The translations under genes and the position numbers were made by a program. A stretch of DNA of 46,882 nt from Thermobacillus xylanilyticus (GTDB taxonomy: Bacteria > Bacillota > Bacilli > Paenibacillales > Paenibacillaceae). The notes beneath the pieces are model-generated. The model did no database searches. It saw only the letters and a list, made by a program, of their open reading frames with translations, and was not told where the DNA came from. The stretch lies in contig NZ_CAJRAY010000033.1 in NCBI RefSeq assembly GCF_907165215.1, positions 16,441 through 63,322 of the forward strand, read 5' to 3'. Below, one piece after another: positions 33,682 to 40,720 of the stretch. Position 1 is the stretch's first letter; the number at the start of each line of letters is the position of its first letter.

Positions 33682-34764
33682 ATGAGAAGAATTCACATCA
33701 GTATGGTTCGGCCGGGGGAGAGGCTCGCGAGGCCAATCATGCGGGAGAACGGCAGCGTATTGCTGGGCGCAGGCGTCGAATTGAACGAACGATTTATCGA
33801 ACGGCTGCGCGGCATGGGCATTGATGTCGTCTATGTGGAAGACGAATGGACCAGCGACATCGTGCCCGAAGAAGTGATTCGCGACGAAACCTATCAACGC
33901 GCGTTTGACACCATCTACAAGACGGTCGGCAGCCTGATGGACACGCCGGCCAACAGGGGACGCGCATCGACGCCGGATCTCGGGCGGACGTTCCGGGCGC
34001 TGTTCGGGGAGATCATTCATGACCTGCTGCAGCGCAAGGACATCATGTACAGTCTGGCCCAGATCCATGTGGCGGACGCTTACCTGTTCCAGCACTCGGT
34101 CAATGTGGCCGTGCTCGCCGGCATCATGGGCATGGCCAAAGGATACAACCGGAATCAGATCGAGGAGCTGGGCGTCGGCGCGCTGCTCTTTGACATCGGC
34201 ATGACCAAGGTGCCGAAGGAGCTATTGCACAAGACCACGCCGCTGACGCCCGAAGAACGGGCCATTGTCGAGAAGCATACGACGGAAGGGTTCGACATGC
34301 TGCGAACGCAGCATGACATCTCGCTGCTCTCCGCGCACTGCGCGCTGCAGCACCATGAACGGTATGACGGCTCCGGTTATCCCCGCGGCCTCAAAGGCAA
34401 TGAAATACACGAATACGCGCAGATTATCGCGATTGCGGATGTGTACGACGCGCTCACATCGCCGCGCTCCTACCGCAACCGCTACTCGCCGTCCGAGGCG
34501 ATCGAGTATTTGTTCGCAGCCGGCAATACGCTGTTCGATCTGGAACTGATCAAGCTGTTCTGCCGGCATGTGTCGGTGTACCCGGTCGCGACGACGGTTA
34601 TGCTCAATACGGGTCAAATCGCCGTTGTGACGGCCAACAACCCGCTTGCCGTTCACCGTCCGGTTGTGCGCATTCTGCGCGAAGCCGACGGCCGTCCGGT
34701 GTCCACGCCCTACGAAATCGACCTGAAATACGACATGCAGCTCATGATTGTGAAAGAGCTGTGA
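33682..34764 (+). CDS. HD-GYP domain protein with degenerate HD motif
   Basis: This 360-residue protein has an N-terminal region (1-110) of the type fused to HD-GYP phosphodiesterases and an HD-GYP domain (about 120-320). The first metal His is in QHSVNVAVLAG (138), and the GYP block HHERYDGSGYP (224-234) is intact. The central HD, normally LLHDIGK, reads LLFDIGM (Phe170-Asp171), so a metal-ligand histidine is lost and the following Lys is Met. It may hydrolyse c-di-GMP weakly or act only as a binding protein. The start ATG 33682 is preceded by GGAAGGG; an earlier in-frame ATG 33643 overlaps the GGDEF stop. It closes the three-gene operon. Confidence 0.9.
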   Translation: MRRIHISMVRPGERLARPIMRENGSVLLGAGVELNERFIERLRGMGIDVVYVEDEWTSDIVPEEVIRDETYQRAFDTIYKTVGSLMDTPANRGRASTPDLGRTFRALFGEIIHDLLQRKDIMYSLAQIHVADAYLFQHSVNVAVLAGIMGMAKGYNRNQIEELGVGALLFDIGMTKVPKELLHKTTPLTPEERAIVEKHTTEGFDMLRTQHDISLLSAHCALQHHERYDGSGYPRGLKGNEIHEYAQIIAIADVYDALTSPRSYRNRYSPSEAIEYLFAAGNTLFDLELIKLFCRHVSVYPVATTVMLNTGQIAVVTANNPLAVHRPVVRILREADGRPVSTPYEIDLKYDMQLMIVKEL

Positions 34765-34775
34765 TCACGTGAAGG

Positions 34776-34796
34776 ACGGCGCAAGCCGTTTTTCTT
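34776..34796 (+). terminator. terminator of the c-di-GMP operon
   Basis: ACGGC-GCAA-GCCGT followed by TTTTTC. A near-copy with a compensatory base-pair change lies on the other side of the IS element at 36411-36429. Confidence 0.75.
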
Positions 34797-34871
34797 TACA
34801 TTATAGAATTTATAAGTTTTGGGGTGGAGGCAGGTCTTCCGCCTTATTTCTGTTTTTGGTAAGGTTAGGAT

Positions 34872-36134
34872 ATGGAGACGAACATCTTGAAACGCATCTT
34901 TTTTGATGAGCGAGGGCACTGGGATCGGTTTGTGGCAAAACATGGCGGCAAGCTGCGTGCCAATGTACGGAAGGAAGTAGAGAAGTTCCGTCGATGCGGG
35001 GATCCCCGAAACGGATTTAAGCTGCTGGTATGTGAAGGATGTCATGACCTGCGGCTTGTTCCGTATCGCTGTAAAGGAAGATTCTGTACGACCTGTTCAT
35101 GCGGAGAAACAGAGGAATGGGCACGTCTACTGGAACAAGATGTATTCCAAGTCAACCATCGTCATGTCGTCTTCACGATTGACGAAGGATTGCGGGAAAT
35201 CTTTCTGCTTCATCGGGCAAAATTGCTCAAAGAATTTATGGATGAAGCGGTGCGCTTAGTCAAAGAACATTTTGAGAAGAAACATAAGGTAACTCCCGGA
35301 ATCATAGCCGGATTGCATACGTTTGGGGCACGGCTTAACTTCAATCCTCATGTCCATATGCTAGTAACCATGGGAGGGATGAAGAAGAACGGCGAGTGGA
35401 AAACATACGACTTTATTCCGTTCGAGATGTTGCGTAAACAATGGCAGACGGTTGTGTTGAAGCTGATTCGCCGAAAGTTAAGCGAACAAGAGAAAAGGCA
35501 AGTGCAGTCCCGTTTGCAAAAAGCCTACTCCGAAAATGGAGAAGGCTTCTATGTGCATGCTCCGAAACAGAAAGGGAACGTCAAGCGGCAACTCGGATAT
35601 ATCGGGCGATACATGAGAAGACCGGCGGTAGCGGTTAGCCGGATCGAAGCGTATGACGGAGAAAGGGTGACCTTTCGTTACCGGGATAAGAATGACGGGG
35701 AAGAGAAGACGGAGACGATTTCGGTGGAAGAATTTATTGGCAGACTGATCCGGCATATTCCGGATGAAAACTTTAAGACGATCCGTTACTATGGGGTTTA
35801 CTCGCGGCGGATCAAGAGCTTGTGCAAGAAGTTAGTCAGTGAGTGGCAAAAAGCTGCGAGAAGATGGATCGTCAAGGCAAAGAGGATATTAAAACGCAGA
35901 ACGTGGAGTGAACGGGTCAAGGAGCAGACGGGGAAGCCGCCGTGTTGCCCAAAATGCGAAAGTTATTATGAATACAAGGGAGAAGCCTGCCTTGAAGAAG
36001 GGAAGTTGAAGGTGAAGTACGCGGTGTGCTCCACCTCAAAGGCATGCCTGGAAAGGATGATTCGGGATGTCGCCGGTGTCGAAGAAACGAAAGGAAGCGA
36101 AGAAAAGGAAAAAGCCGCAAAGCGGGCTGCATAG
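34872..36134 (+). CDS. IS91-family transposase (HUH/Y2, rolling circle)
   Basis: This 420-residue protein has an N-terminal zinc-binding domain (C54-x2-C57, C67, C72-x2-C75) and a Y2_Tnp/HUH nuclease core. The HUH motif is FNPHVHMLVT (His160-Val-His162), and the two catalytic tyrosines are Tyr243 and Tyr247 in LGYIGRYMRRP (Y-x3-Y). The C-terminus has another Cys pair (CCPKCESYYEY) and ends Lys/Glu-rich. All catalytic residues are present, so it could be active. Codon use is much more AT-rich than its neighbours, a sign of transfer. The start ATG 34872 follows AAGGTTAGGAT. Its last 68 nt overlap the zinc-ribbon gene in another frame. Confidence 0.93.
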   Translation: METNILKRIFFDERGHWDRFVAKHGGKLRANVRKEVEKFRRCGDPRNGFKLLVCEGCHDLRLVPYRCKGRFCTTCSCGETEEWARLLEQDVFQVNHRHVVFTIDEGLREIFLLHRAKLLKEFMDEAVRLVKEHFEKKHKVTPGIIAGLHTFGARLNFNPHVHMLVTMGGMKKNGEWKTYDFIPFEMLRKQWQTVVLKLIRRKLSEQEKRQVQSRLQKAYSENGEGFYVHAPKQKGNVKRQLGYIGRYMRRPAVAVSRIEAYDGERVTFRYRDKNDGEEKTETISVEEFIGRLIRHIPDENFKTIRYYGVYSRRIKSLCKKLVSEWQKAARRWIVKAKRILKRRTWSERVKEQTGKPPCCPKCESYYEYKGEACLEEGKLKVKYAVCSTSKACLERMIRDVAGVEETKGSEEKEKAAKRAA

Positions 36135-36342
36135 CAAAGCGAAAGTAACCTACATCTGTCTTCAATGTCATACAACAGAAGAGATTCCGCTGAATGTCGT
36201 TCGGAATTTCGATGCGATGGATGATGGAGATCCGACAGTACCTCCGCAATTCCGTTGCGAAGAATGTGGAGGAGGCATGTACCCAGAATATTACAAAGGA
36301 ATTCATGGTTACGAGTACAGGATAAGCGATGTAAGAAAATAA
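36067..36342 (+). CDS. small zinc-ribbon protein overlapping the IS91-like transposase
   Basis: This 91-residue basic protein has Lys/Arg-rich residues 5-26 (KKRKEAKKRKKPQSG) and a four-cysteine zinc ribbon (C31-x2-C34 and C64-x2-C67; YICLQCHTTEE, FRCEECGGGMYPEYYKG). It starts at ATG 36067, 8 nt after AAGGATG, within the end of the transposase gene, and stops immediately before the terminal hairpin. Base composition matches the transposase, so it belongs to the element. It may help bind single-stranded ends or couple to a host factor; this is inference. I do not know a named family. Confidence 0.75.
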   Translation: MSPVSKKRKEAKKRKKPQSGLHSKAKVTYICLQCHTTEEIPLNVVRNFDAMDDGDPTVPPQFRCEECGGGMYPEYYKGIHGYEYRISDVRK

Positions 36343-36373
36343 GCCGGGTGTAGATTGTTCCCTACAGCCGGCT
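36342..36373 (+). other. hairpin at the 3' end of the IS91-like element (candidate ori-IS)
   Basis: AGCCGGGTGTAG (36342-36353) and CTACAGCCGGCT (36362-36373) form a 12-bp stem with one mismatch and an 8-nt loop, followed by ATTTTGCACGTAT and GAAC. Its position matches ori-IS hairpins of the family. It could also terminate the element's transcript (only four Ts). Confidence 0.6.
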
Positions 36374-36410
36374 ATTTTGCACGTATGAACTAAATCGCAC
36401 GAACTAAAGG

Positions 36411-36429
36411 ACGCCGTCAGGCGTTTTTC
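36411..36429 (+). terminator. second terminator, right of the IS91-like element
   Basis: ACGCC-GTCA-GGCGT followed by TTTTTC. A 25-nt window (36407-36431) matches 34772-34796 at 21 positions, with paired changes in the stem. Confidence 0.7.
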
Positions 36430-36524
36430 TTATTTCCGCACGCGGCCAAAACGAAGGCTTATCCGCATTGTCCGTGTCCTCCCCGCAGCTTCTGCATACG
36501 TTGAAGGCGAGGGGAGGGATCGCG

Positions 36525-36863
36525 ATGCGCAAACCGTCAAAGCCGAAATCCGCGCGGAGATGGAGACTGAATTCCGCGGCGAACCTTCAGAGCCCGAACA
36601 GTCCGATTCTGGATCGGCTGACCGTCGTATGGGTGCAGTCGAACGGCGTGCCCTTCGATACGACGGGGTTTATTGCCCGTCTGTACCGAAACGGCGTGCT
36701 TGTGCAGACCGCCGCCTTCGACCGCTTCGGCGTCGTCCGGTTCAGCGGCGTCGCCACGCTCACGCGGGTAAGCTATACGCTGCGCGTGTTCGATTCGAAC
36801 GGGTTCCTGTTCCGCACGCGGACGATACCCGCGGGCGTCGAGACATTCGCCGTCATCGGCTGA
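36525..36863 (+). CDS. hypothetical beta-rich protein
   Basis: This 112-residue protein has a basic N-terminus (RKPSKPKSARRWR), then a beta-sandwich-like sequence (DRLTVVWVQSNGVPFDTTGFIARLYRNGVLVQTAAFDRFGVVRFSGVATLTRVSYTLRVFDSNGFLFRTRTIPAGVETFAVIG). This looks like an Ig/carboxypeptidase-regulatory-type fold with alternating strands. There is no signal peptide. The start ATG 36525 follows GAGGGGAGGGAT; an upstream ATG at 36468 has no site. I do not recognise a named family. A terminator follows. It lies directly right of the IS element and reads as host-type, GC-rich sequence. Confidence 0.65.
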   Translation: MRKPSKPKSARRWRLNSAANLQSPNSPILDRLTVVWVQSNGVPFDTTGFIARLYRNGVLVQTAAFDRFGVVRFSGVATLTRVSYTLRVFDSNGFLFRTRTIPAGVETFAVIG

Positions 36864-36889
36864 TGCCGAGCGGCAAGCCCCCGCATGCA

Positions 36890-36920
36890 GCCGTGCCGGC
36901 CCGGACCGGCGCGGCTTTCC
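36890..36920 (+). terminator. terminator of the beta-rich protein gene
   Basis: GCCGTGCCGG (36890-36899) pairs with CCGGCGCGGC (36906-36915) with one wobble, followed by TTTCC. It ends just short of the next gene on the minus strand. Confidence 0.65.
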
Positions 36921-36933
36921 CGCCTTAACTGCC

Positions 36934-37251
36934 TCAACCGCCGAATGCCGAGCGGAACGCCGCGCTGAGCCGCTTCGGTTCCACGTCCCAAAGCGCCGCA
37001 ATGTCCGGGCAGACGTTCGCTTCCCACCAATCGGCCAGCTTCTTCCGGTTGTCCCGATGCTCGTGAATCCAGAGCAGATTTTCCGCCACCTTGCGAAAAT
37101 AGAGCTTCTCCGCTTCCTCGACTTTCTCCGCCGGAATGTACCGGTTCAGCCGTTTGATGGTGCGGTACAGTTCAACGTTGCAGGCGCGTCGGATTTTGCG
37201 TGCGGAAGGATAGGCGGCTTCGTGCTTGCCTCCCGGCTGCTGCAGTCTCAT
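36934..37251 (-). CDS. conserved small protein of unknown function
   Basis: This 105-residue charged helical protein (KIRRACNVELYRTIKRLNRYIPAEKVEEAEKLYFRKVAENLLWIHEHRDNRKKLADWWEANVCPDIAALWDVEPKRLSAAF) has no signal peptide. The start at ATG 37251 has GAGGTGAT 9 nt upstream; a GTG at 37263 overlaps that site. Trp/Glu-rich helical proteins like this recur in Paenibacillaceae, sometimes with a 'dehydrogenase' label that the sequence does not support. No function can be named. It is downstream of the cupredoxin gene on the same strand, 108 nt away. Confidence 0.75.
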   Translation of the reverse strand: MRLQQPGGKHEAAYPSARKIRRACNVELYRTIKRLNRYIPAEKVEEAEKLYFRKVAENLLWIHEHRDNRKKLADWWEANVCPDIAALWDVEPKRLSAAFRSAFGG

Positions 37252-37359
37252 CAGTCCGATCACCTCGCCATGCTGCGGCTTGCGCCGCTGGTTCAGCCTG
37301 AAGCATTGTATGCATGGCGAAAGGCGGCGGGCACATGGCCGCGCCGCCGGGACGCAACA

Positions 37360-37806
37360 TCATTGCACGCGAATGTAGCCGACCATCGGGCCGTTCTGTT
37401 CGAGATCCCGGTGCGTCAGGCAAACGATCGGGTAAGTGCCCGCGTGTTCGGGAGTGAAACGGACGACCGTCGTTTCTCCCTTGCGGACGATGCCGCGGAC
37501 GCCCAGCCCTTCGATGACGAACGGATGGCTCCCGCCGTTGACGCCGGTGATCTGCAGCTCGACCGGCTGCCCGCGGCTCACGACAATATGGCCGGGGTCC
37601 CAGCGGTAAACTTCGATTTTCTGCCCGTTCGGCCCGGTGCTGCTGAACTCGCCCGTCACCAGATGGTAGACGCTGACCTCTTCGGGCTTGCCGTTCGCCA
37701 GAATCGCCTGTTCCCATCGCAGGTATGCCAATGCCAGGATGACCGCCGCCGTCAGCGCGAGCGCCAGATAGAACTTCCGTTTATGAATGAAATAGACTTT
37801 GGACAT
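37360..37806 (-). CDS. membrane-anchored cupredoxin-domain protein
   Basis: This 148-residue protein has one N-terminal membrane helix (about 13-30: YLALALTAAVILALAYL) that anchors an extracellular cupredoxin domain (about 45-148). The type-1 copper ligands can be read as His94 (GGSHPFVIEG), Cys129, His132 and Met141 (VCLTHRDLEQNGPM). A single Cys rather than CxxxC rules out a CuA site. The start ATG 37806 follows GAGAGGTGGCGG; the longer frame to 38175 is antisense to DedA. It may carry electrons or handle copper at the membrane. No oxidase gene is adjacent. Confidence 0.85.
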   Translation of the reverse strand: MSKVYFIHKRKFYLALALTAAVILALAYLRWEQAILANGKPEEVSVYHLVTGEFSSTGPNGQKIEVYRWDPGHIVVSRGQPVELQITGVNGGSHPFVIEGLGVRGIVRKGETTVVRFTPEHAGTYPIVCLTHRDLEQNGPMVGYIRVQ

Positions 37807-37978
37807 GGCCCGCCACCTCTCGCATAGAATGTTCATGGACAATCTATGCGCGGTCTTGTCCGCGCATGCCTGAGCTGCGGAAAATGCCCGGGCCCCGCGC
37901 AACCCCATCGTTCTGGAAGTCTGGTGTGCGGGTGTGATAGAATACGGAACAGATTGCGATTTTCGGAGGTGCTGGCGG

Positions 37979-38596
37979 ATGGAACACTGGATTACCGAAT
38001 TCATGGAATCATACGGATACTTTGGCATTCTGCTGCTTATCGCGATTGAGAATCTCTTTCCGCCCATCCCTTCGGAAATCATTCTGACCTTCGGAGGTTT
38101 CATGACGACGACGTCAAGCATGACGATCTTCGGCGTCGTGCTGGCTGCGACCCTCGGCTCGATGGCGGGCGCCATCCTGCTGTACGGCGTCGGGCGGGTG
38201 CTGTCCGCGGAGCGGCTGGAGGCGATCGTCGTCCGCTACGGCAAGATTCTCCGGCTGAAACCCGAGGATATCCGGAAGGCGGACGCCTGGTTCGACCGGT
38301 ACGGCCCGTGGGCGGTTTTCTTCGGACGGCTTGTGCCGCTTGTCCGCAGCCTGATCTCGATTCCGGCCGGCAGTTCCGGTATGAACTTCACGACCTTTCT
38401 CGTGCTTACGACGGCCGGCTCGCTCATCTGGAATACGGCGCTCGTCAGCATCGGCGCCGCCGTCGGCGCATCGTGGGAATCGATCGTGCACTATATGGAT
38501 GTCTACTCGTATATCGTCTACGCGCTGATTGCTTTGGGCGGTATTGCCTTCATCGTCTGGTTCGTGCGCAACCGCGTGCTGAAAGAGCGCAAGTAG
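37979..38596 (+). CDS. DedA family membrane protein
   Basis: This 205-residue DedA/VTT-superfamily protein has several hydrophobic stretches. The family core reads PIPSEIILTFGGF (about 37-49) and a conserved FFGRLVPLVRSLISIPAGSSGM (about 120-141), which carries the essential Arg residues. Family members flip phosphatidylethanolamine or undecaprenyl phosphate and support membrane potential and peptide resistance. The start ATG 37979 follows CGGAGGT, and an upstream in-frame ATG at 37934 lacks a site. The thioredoxin-like gene follows after 89 nt. Confidence 0.92.
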   Translation: MEHWITEFMESYGYFGILLLIAIENLFPPIPSEIILTFGGFMTTTSSMTIFGVVLAATLGSMAGAILLYGVGRVLSAERLEAIVVRYGKILRLKPEDIRKADAWFDRYGPWAVFFGRLVPLVRSLISIPAGSSGMNFTTFLVLTTAGSLIWNTALVSIGAAVGASWESIVHYMDVYSYIVYALIALGGIAFIVWFVRNRVLKERK

Positions 38597-38685
38597 CCTT
38601 TCGGACCGGGCCGGGCGGGCGGTTGAGACGGGCGGGCGGCTCTGGTAACATGGATGGAAGATTGAGGGAAGGATGGCGATCCACA

Positions 38686-39252
38686 ATGGCAAAATCGGTG
38701 GCGGACAAGCTGGGACGCGGCATCTCGCCGCGCGCGTTCATGGACGGCATGACGCAAAACAAGGAGACGTTCGTCTCGCTCTATGAGCATTTCGCATGGC
38801 CGAGCGAGGAAGACCGGGAGTTCTTCGAATCGCTCCGGTTTCGGGACGATCTGCGCTGCCTGATTCTGATGGCGGACTGGTGCGGCGATTGCGTCAAAAA
38901 CATCCCGCCGGTGTTCCGGGCGCTGGAAGCGGGCGAGGTGCCGATCGACGTGCTGATCAAGGAAGAGCATCCGGATACGATGCAGCAGTTCCTGACGCTC
39001 GGCGGCGAGTCGGTGCCGGTCGTCATTTTCGCCGATACGGGCGGCGCGGTGCTCGGCACCTGGGGGCCGCGCCCCGGGCACGTGCAGGAAGTGATGGTCC
39101 GCTTCAAGCAGGAAAATCCCGACCGGAACGCGCCCGGCTATCAGGAGAAACTGGCCGCGGTGCGTGAAGAGATCAAGAGGAGGTACGGAGAGGGCACGGG
39201 TTACCAGGCGCACGTCCTGAGGGAAATCCGCGAGCTCATCTCCGGTTTCTGA
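38686..39252 (+). CDS. thioredoxin-family protein (CGDC active site)
   Basis: This 188-residue cytoplasmic thioredoxin-like protein has the redox motif Cys66-Gly-Asp-Cys69 in LMADWCGDCVKNIPP. The cis-Pro block ESVPVVIFADTGG (about 110-122) is present. Helical extensions lie before (1-50) and after (about 135-188), making it longer than thioredoxin. Proteins like this are common in Bacilli; the partner is unknown. The start ATG 38686 has GAGGGAAGGATGG upstream. The MBL-fold gene begins 3 nt after its stop, so the two are co-translated. Confidence 0.87.
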   Translation: MAKSVADKLGRGISPRAFMDGMTQNKETFVSLYEHFAWPSEEDREFFESLRFRDDLRCLILMADWCGDCVKNIPPVFRALEAGEVPIDVLIKEEHPDTMQQFLTLGGESVPVVIFADTGGAVLGTWGPRPGHVQEVMVRFKQENPDRNAPGYQEKLAAVREEIKRRYGEGTGYQAHVLREIRELISGF

Positions 39253-39254
39253 CG

Positions 39255-39908
39255 ATGGAGGACATTCGCATTGAGACGTTCACGCTCGGTCCGCTTGAGA
39301 CGAACGCCTATCTGGTAATGGATGCGGAAGGCGCCAAAGCTTTCGTGATCGATCCCGGCGCCGGTCCGAAGCGGTTGCTGGAGCGCATCGAAGCGCTCGG
39401 CGTCAAAGTCGAGGCGATCGTGCTGACCCATGCGCATTTCGATCACATCGCGGGGGTCGAGGAGGTGCGCCGGGCTTGCCATTGCCCGGTCTATGTGCAC
39501 GACCTGGAGGCGGACTGGCTGACCGATCCGCGCAAGAACGGCTCCGCACGGTGGCCGGACGTGACGCCGCCCGTCGCGGCCGAGCCGGCCGAACACGCGC
39601 TTGAGGACGGCATGAGCCTCAAGCTTATCGGCCGCGAATTCCGGGTCATCCATACGCCGGGCCACTCTCCGGGCAGCGTCAGCCTGCTGCACGGCAGCCA
39701 TCTGTTCGGCGGCGACGTGCTGTTCCGGATGTCGGTCGGCCGGACGGACCTGCCCGGCGGGCGGACGGAAGACCTCGAGCACTCGATCCGGAACAAGCTC
39801 TACAAGCTGCCGCCCGAAACGCGCGTCTACCCGGGACACGGCCCGCAGACGACGATCGGATTCGAGATGACGCACAACCCTTACGTTCCGGCGCTGCCGC
39901 AAAGTTGA
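39255..39908 (+). CDS. MBL-fold metallo-hydrolase (glyoxalase II-like)
   Basis: This 217-residue hydrolase has the metal motif HAHFDH (His59, His61, Asp63, His64 in LTHAHFDHIAG). Later ligands are in HTPGHSPGSV, FGGDVLF and VYPGHGPQTT. This is the YqgX/GloB-like group, which acts on thioesters such as S-lactoylglutathione analogues (bacillithiol derivatives in Firmicutes). That link would fit the adjacent thiol-redox protein but is inferred. The start ATG 39255 lies 3 nt after the thioredoxin-like stop and has no strong site of its own. Confidence 0.9.
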   Translation: MEDIRIETFTLGPLETNAYLVMDAEGAKAFVIDPGAGPKRLLERIEALGVKVEAIVLTHAHFDHIAGVEEVRRACHCPVYVHDLEADWLTDPRKNGSARWPDVTPPVAAEPAEHALEDGMSLKLIGREFRVIHTPGHSPGSVSLLHGSHLFGGDVLFRMSVGRTDLPGGRTEDLEHSIRNKLYKLPPETRVYPGHGPQTTIGFEMTHNPYVPALPQS

Positions 39909-39918
39909 TCAGGAACAG

Positions 39919-39950
39919 GAACCTCGCCGCCCGTCGGGCCGGCGAGGTTC
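39919..39950. terminator. bidirectional terminator between convergent genes
   Basis: GAACCTCGCC (39919-39928) and GGCGAGGTTC (39941-39950) are perfect 10-bp arms with a 12-nt, partly pairable loop. It lies between two gene ends that face each other. Confidence 0.75.
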
Positions 39951-39952
39951 TG

Positions 39953-40678
39953 CTATATTGCGGGCTTCCCGTTCACCCGCCGCAGCATGAACAGTCCGAC
40001 CGCGCCGGAGAGGAGAAGGGTCATCCCCGCCAGCGCCGTAACATATGGGTACAGGATCGGGTAGAACAGCGACAGCCAGACATTCAGCACATTCGATTCA
40101 TATCCGAAGGACATCGGCGTCGCGAAGTTGGCGAGCCGCGTCCGGTAGAGCGGGTGCGTGTGCTCGCCGTATGCGAACGTTTCTTCCTCGACGGTGCCGT
40201 CTTCCGACACCAGAAGGATCCGCCAGCGCAGTTCTTCCATCGGGGAAGGCGCGTTGTCCGCATGCCCGTCGATCCGCTGCACAATGGCCAGCCGGACCGT
40301 TCCCGTCTTGCGGTCGGTCAGCTCGGCCAGCGCGAGATAGCCGTGGTAACGGTTCGAATCGCGGTAAGCGGGGCGGATGACCGCATCCGCGGCAATGGAA
40401 TGGTCGCGCCCGTTCACTGTGATGCGGATCGGGCCGTGCCGCCGCTCCTCCGTCGGTTTCGTGAATTCATCCCGCAGTTCGATCCGGTTGCCGCGGAAAT
40501 CGAACACGTAAGCTTCCCCCGTGAATCCGTCGGGCTCGATCGGAATCCGCTGTATCGCATACTGGTTCCTTGCTTTCTCGGCAAGCGCGTATTCCCGATA
40601 GTGGGCGTAGAGCATCGGAGCGGAGACGGCCAGGAGCAGCACGCCGACCATGATCATGACCCAGACGCCAATGCGCAT
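39953..40678 (-). CDS. membrane protein of unknown function
   Basis: This 241-residue protein has an N-terminal helix (about 5-25: VWVMIMVGVLLLAVSAPML), a long extracellular beta-rich domain (about 40-195), and two C-terminal hydrophobic stretches (about 198-232: VLNVWLSLFYPILYPYVTALAGMTLLLSGAVGLFML). The HADNAPSPMEELRWRILLVSEDGTVEEETFAYG region looks like a small beta-sandwich. I do not recognise a family. The start ATG 40678 is preceded by GAGGAGG. It follows the DUF2500 gene by 42 nt on the same strand and probably shares its transcript. Confidence 0.75.
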   Translation of the reverse strand: MRIGVWVMIMVGVLLLAVSAPMLYAHYREYALAEKARNQYAIQRIPIEPDGFTGEAYVFDFRGNRIELRDEFTKPTEERRHGPIRITVNGRDHSIAADAVIRPAYRDSNRYHGYLALAELTDRKTGTVRLAIVQRIDGHADNAPSPMEELRWRILLVSEDGTVEEETFAYGEHTHPLYRTRLANFATPMSFGYESNVLNVWLSLFYPILYPYVTALAGMTLLLSGAVGLFMLRRVNGKPAI

Positions 40679-40720
40679 GACCCTGTCTGCCTCCTCGTTG
40701 AAAGGTAACGATCCTTCGCC

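Larger units (their letters stand above)
34797..36386 (+). mobile_element. IS91-like rolling-circle insertion sequence
   Basis: About 1.6 kb of clearly lower GC carries a Y2/HUH transposase and an overlapping zinc-ribbon gene. IS91-family elements lack terminal inverted repeats and target duplications, and end at a GAAC or CAAG tetranucleotide. Here the 3' side has a hairpin (36342-36373) and then GAAC at 36387-36390, with a second GAAC at 36401-36404. The 5' side, before the transposase, has a small imperfect hairpin (about 34829-34846). The exact ends are inferred; the left end is placed just after the host terminator. Confidence 0.75.

Noticed and set aside
37807-38175. Longer cupredoxin protein starting at 38175
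   Set aside because: The added 123 residues are antisense to DedA, and ATG 37806 has a strong GAGAGGTGG site and starts right before the anchor helix.
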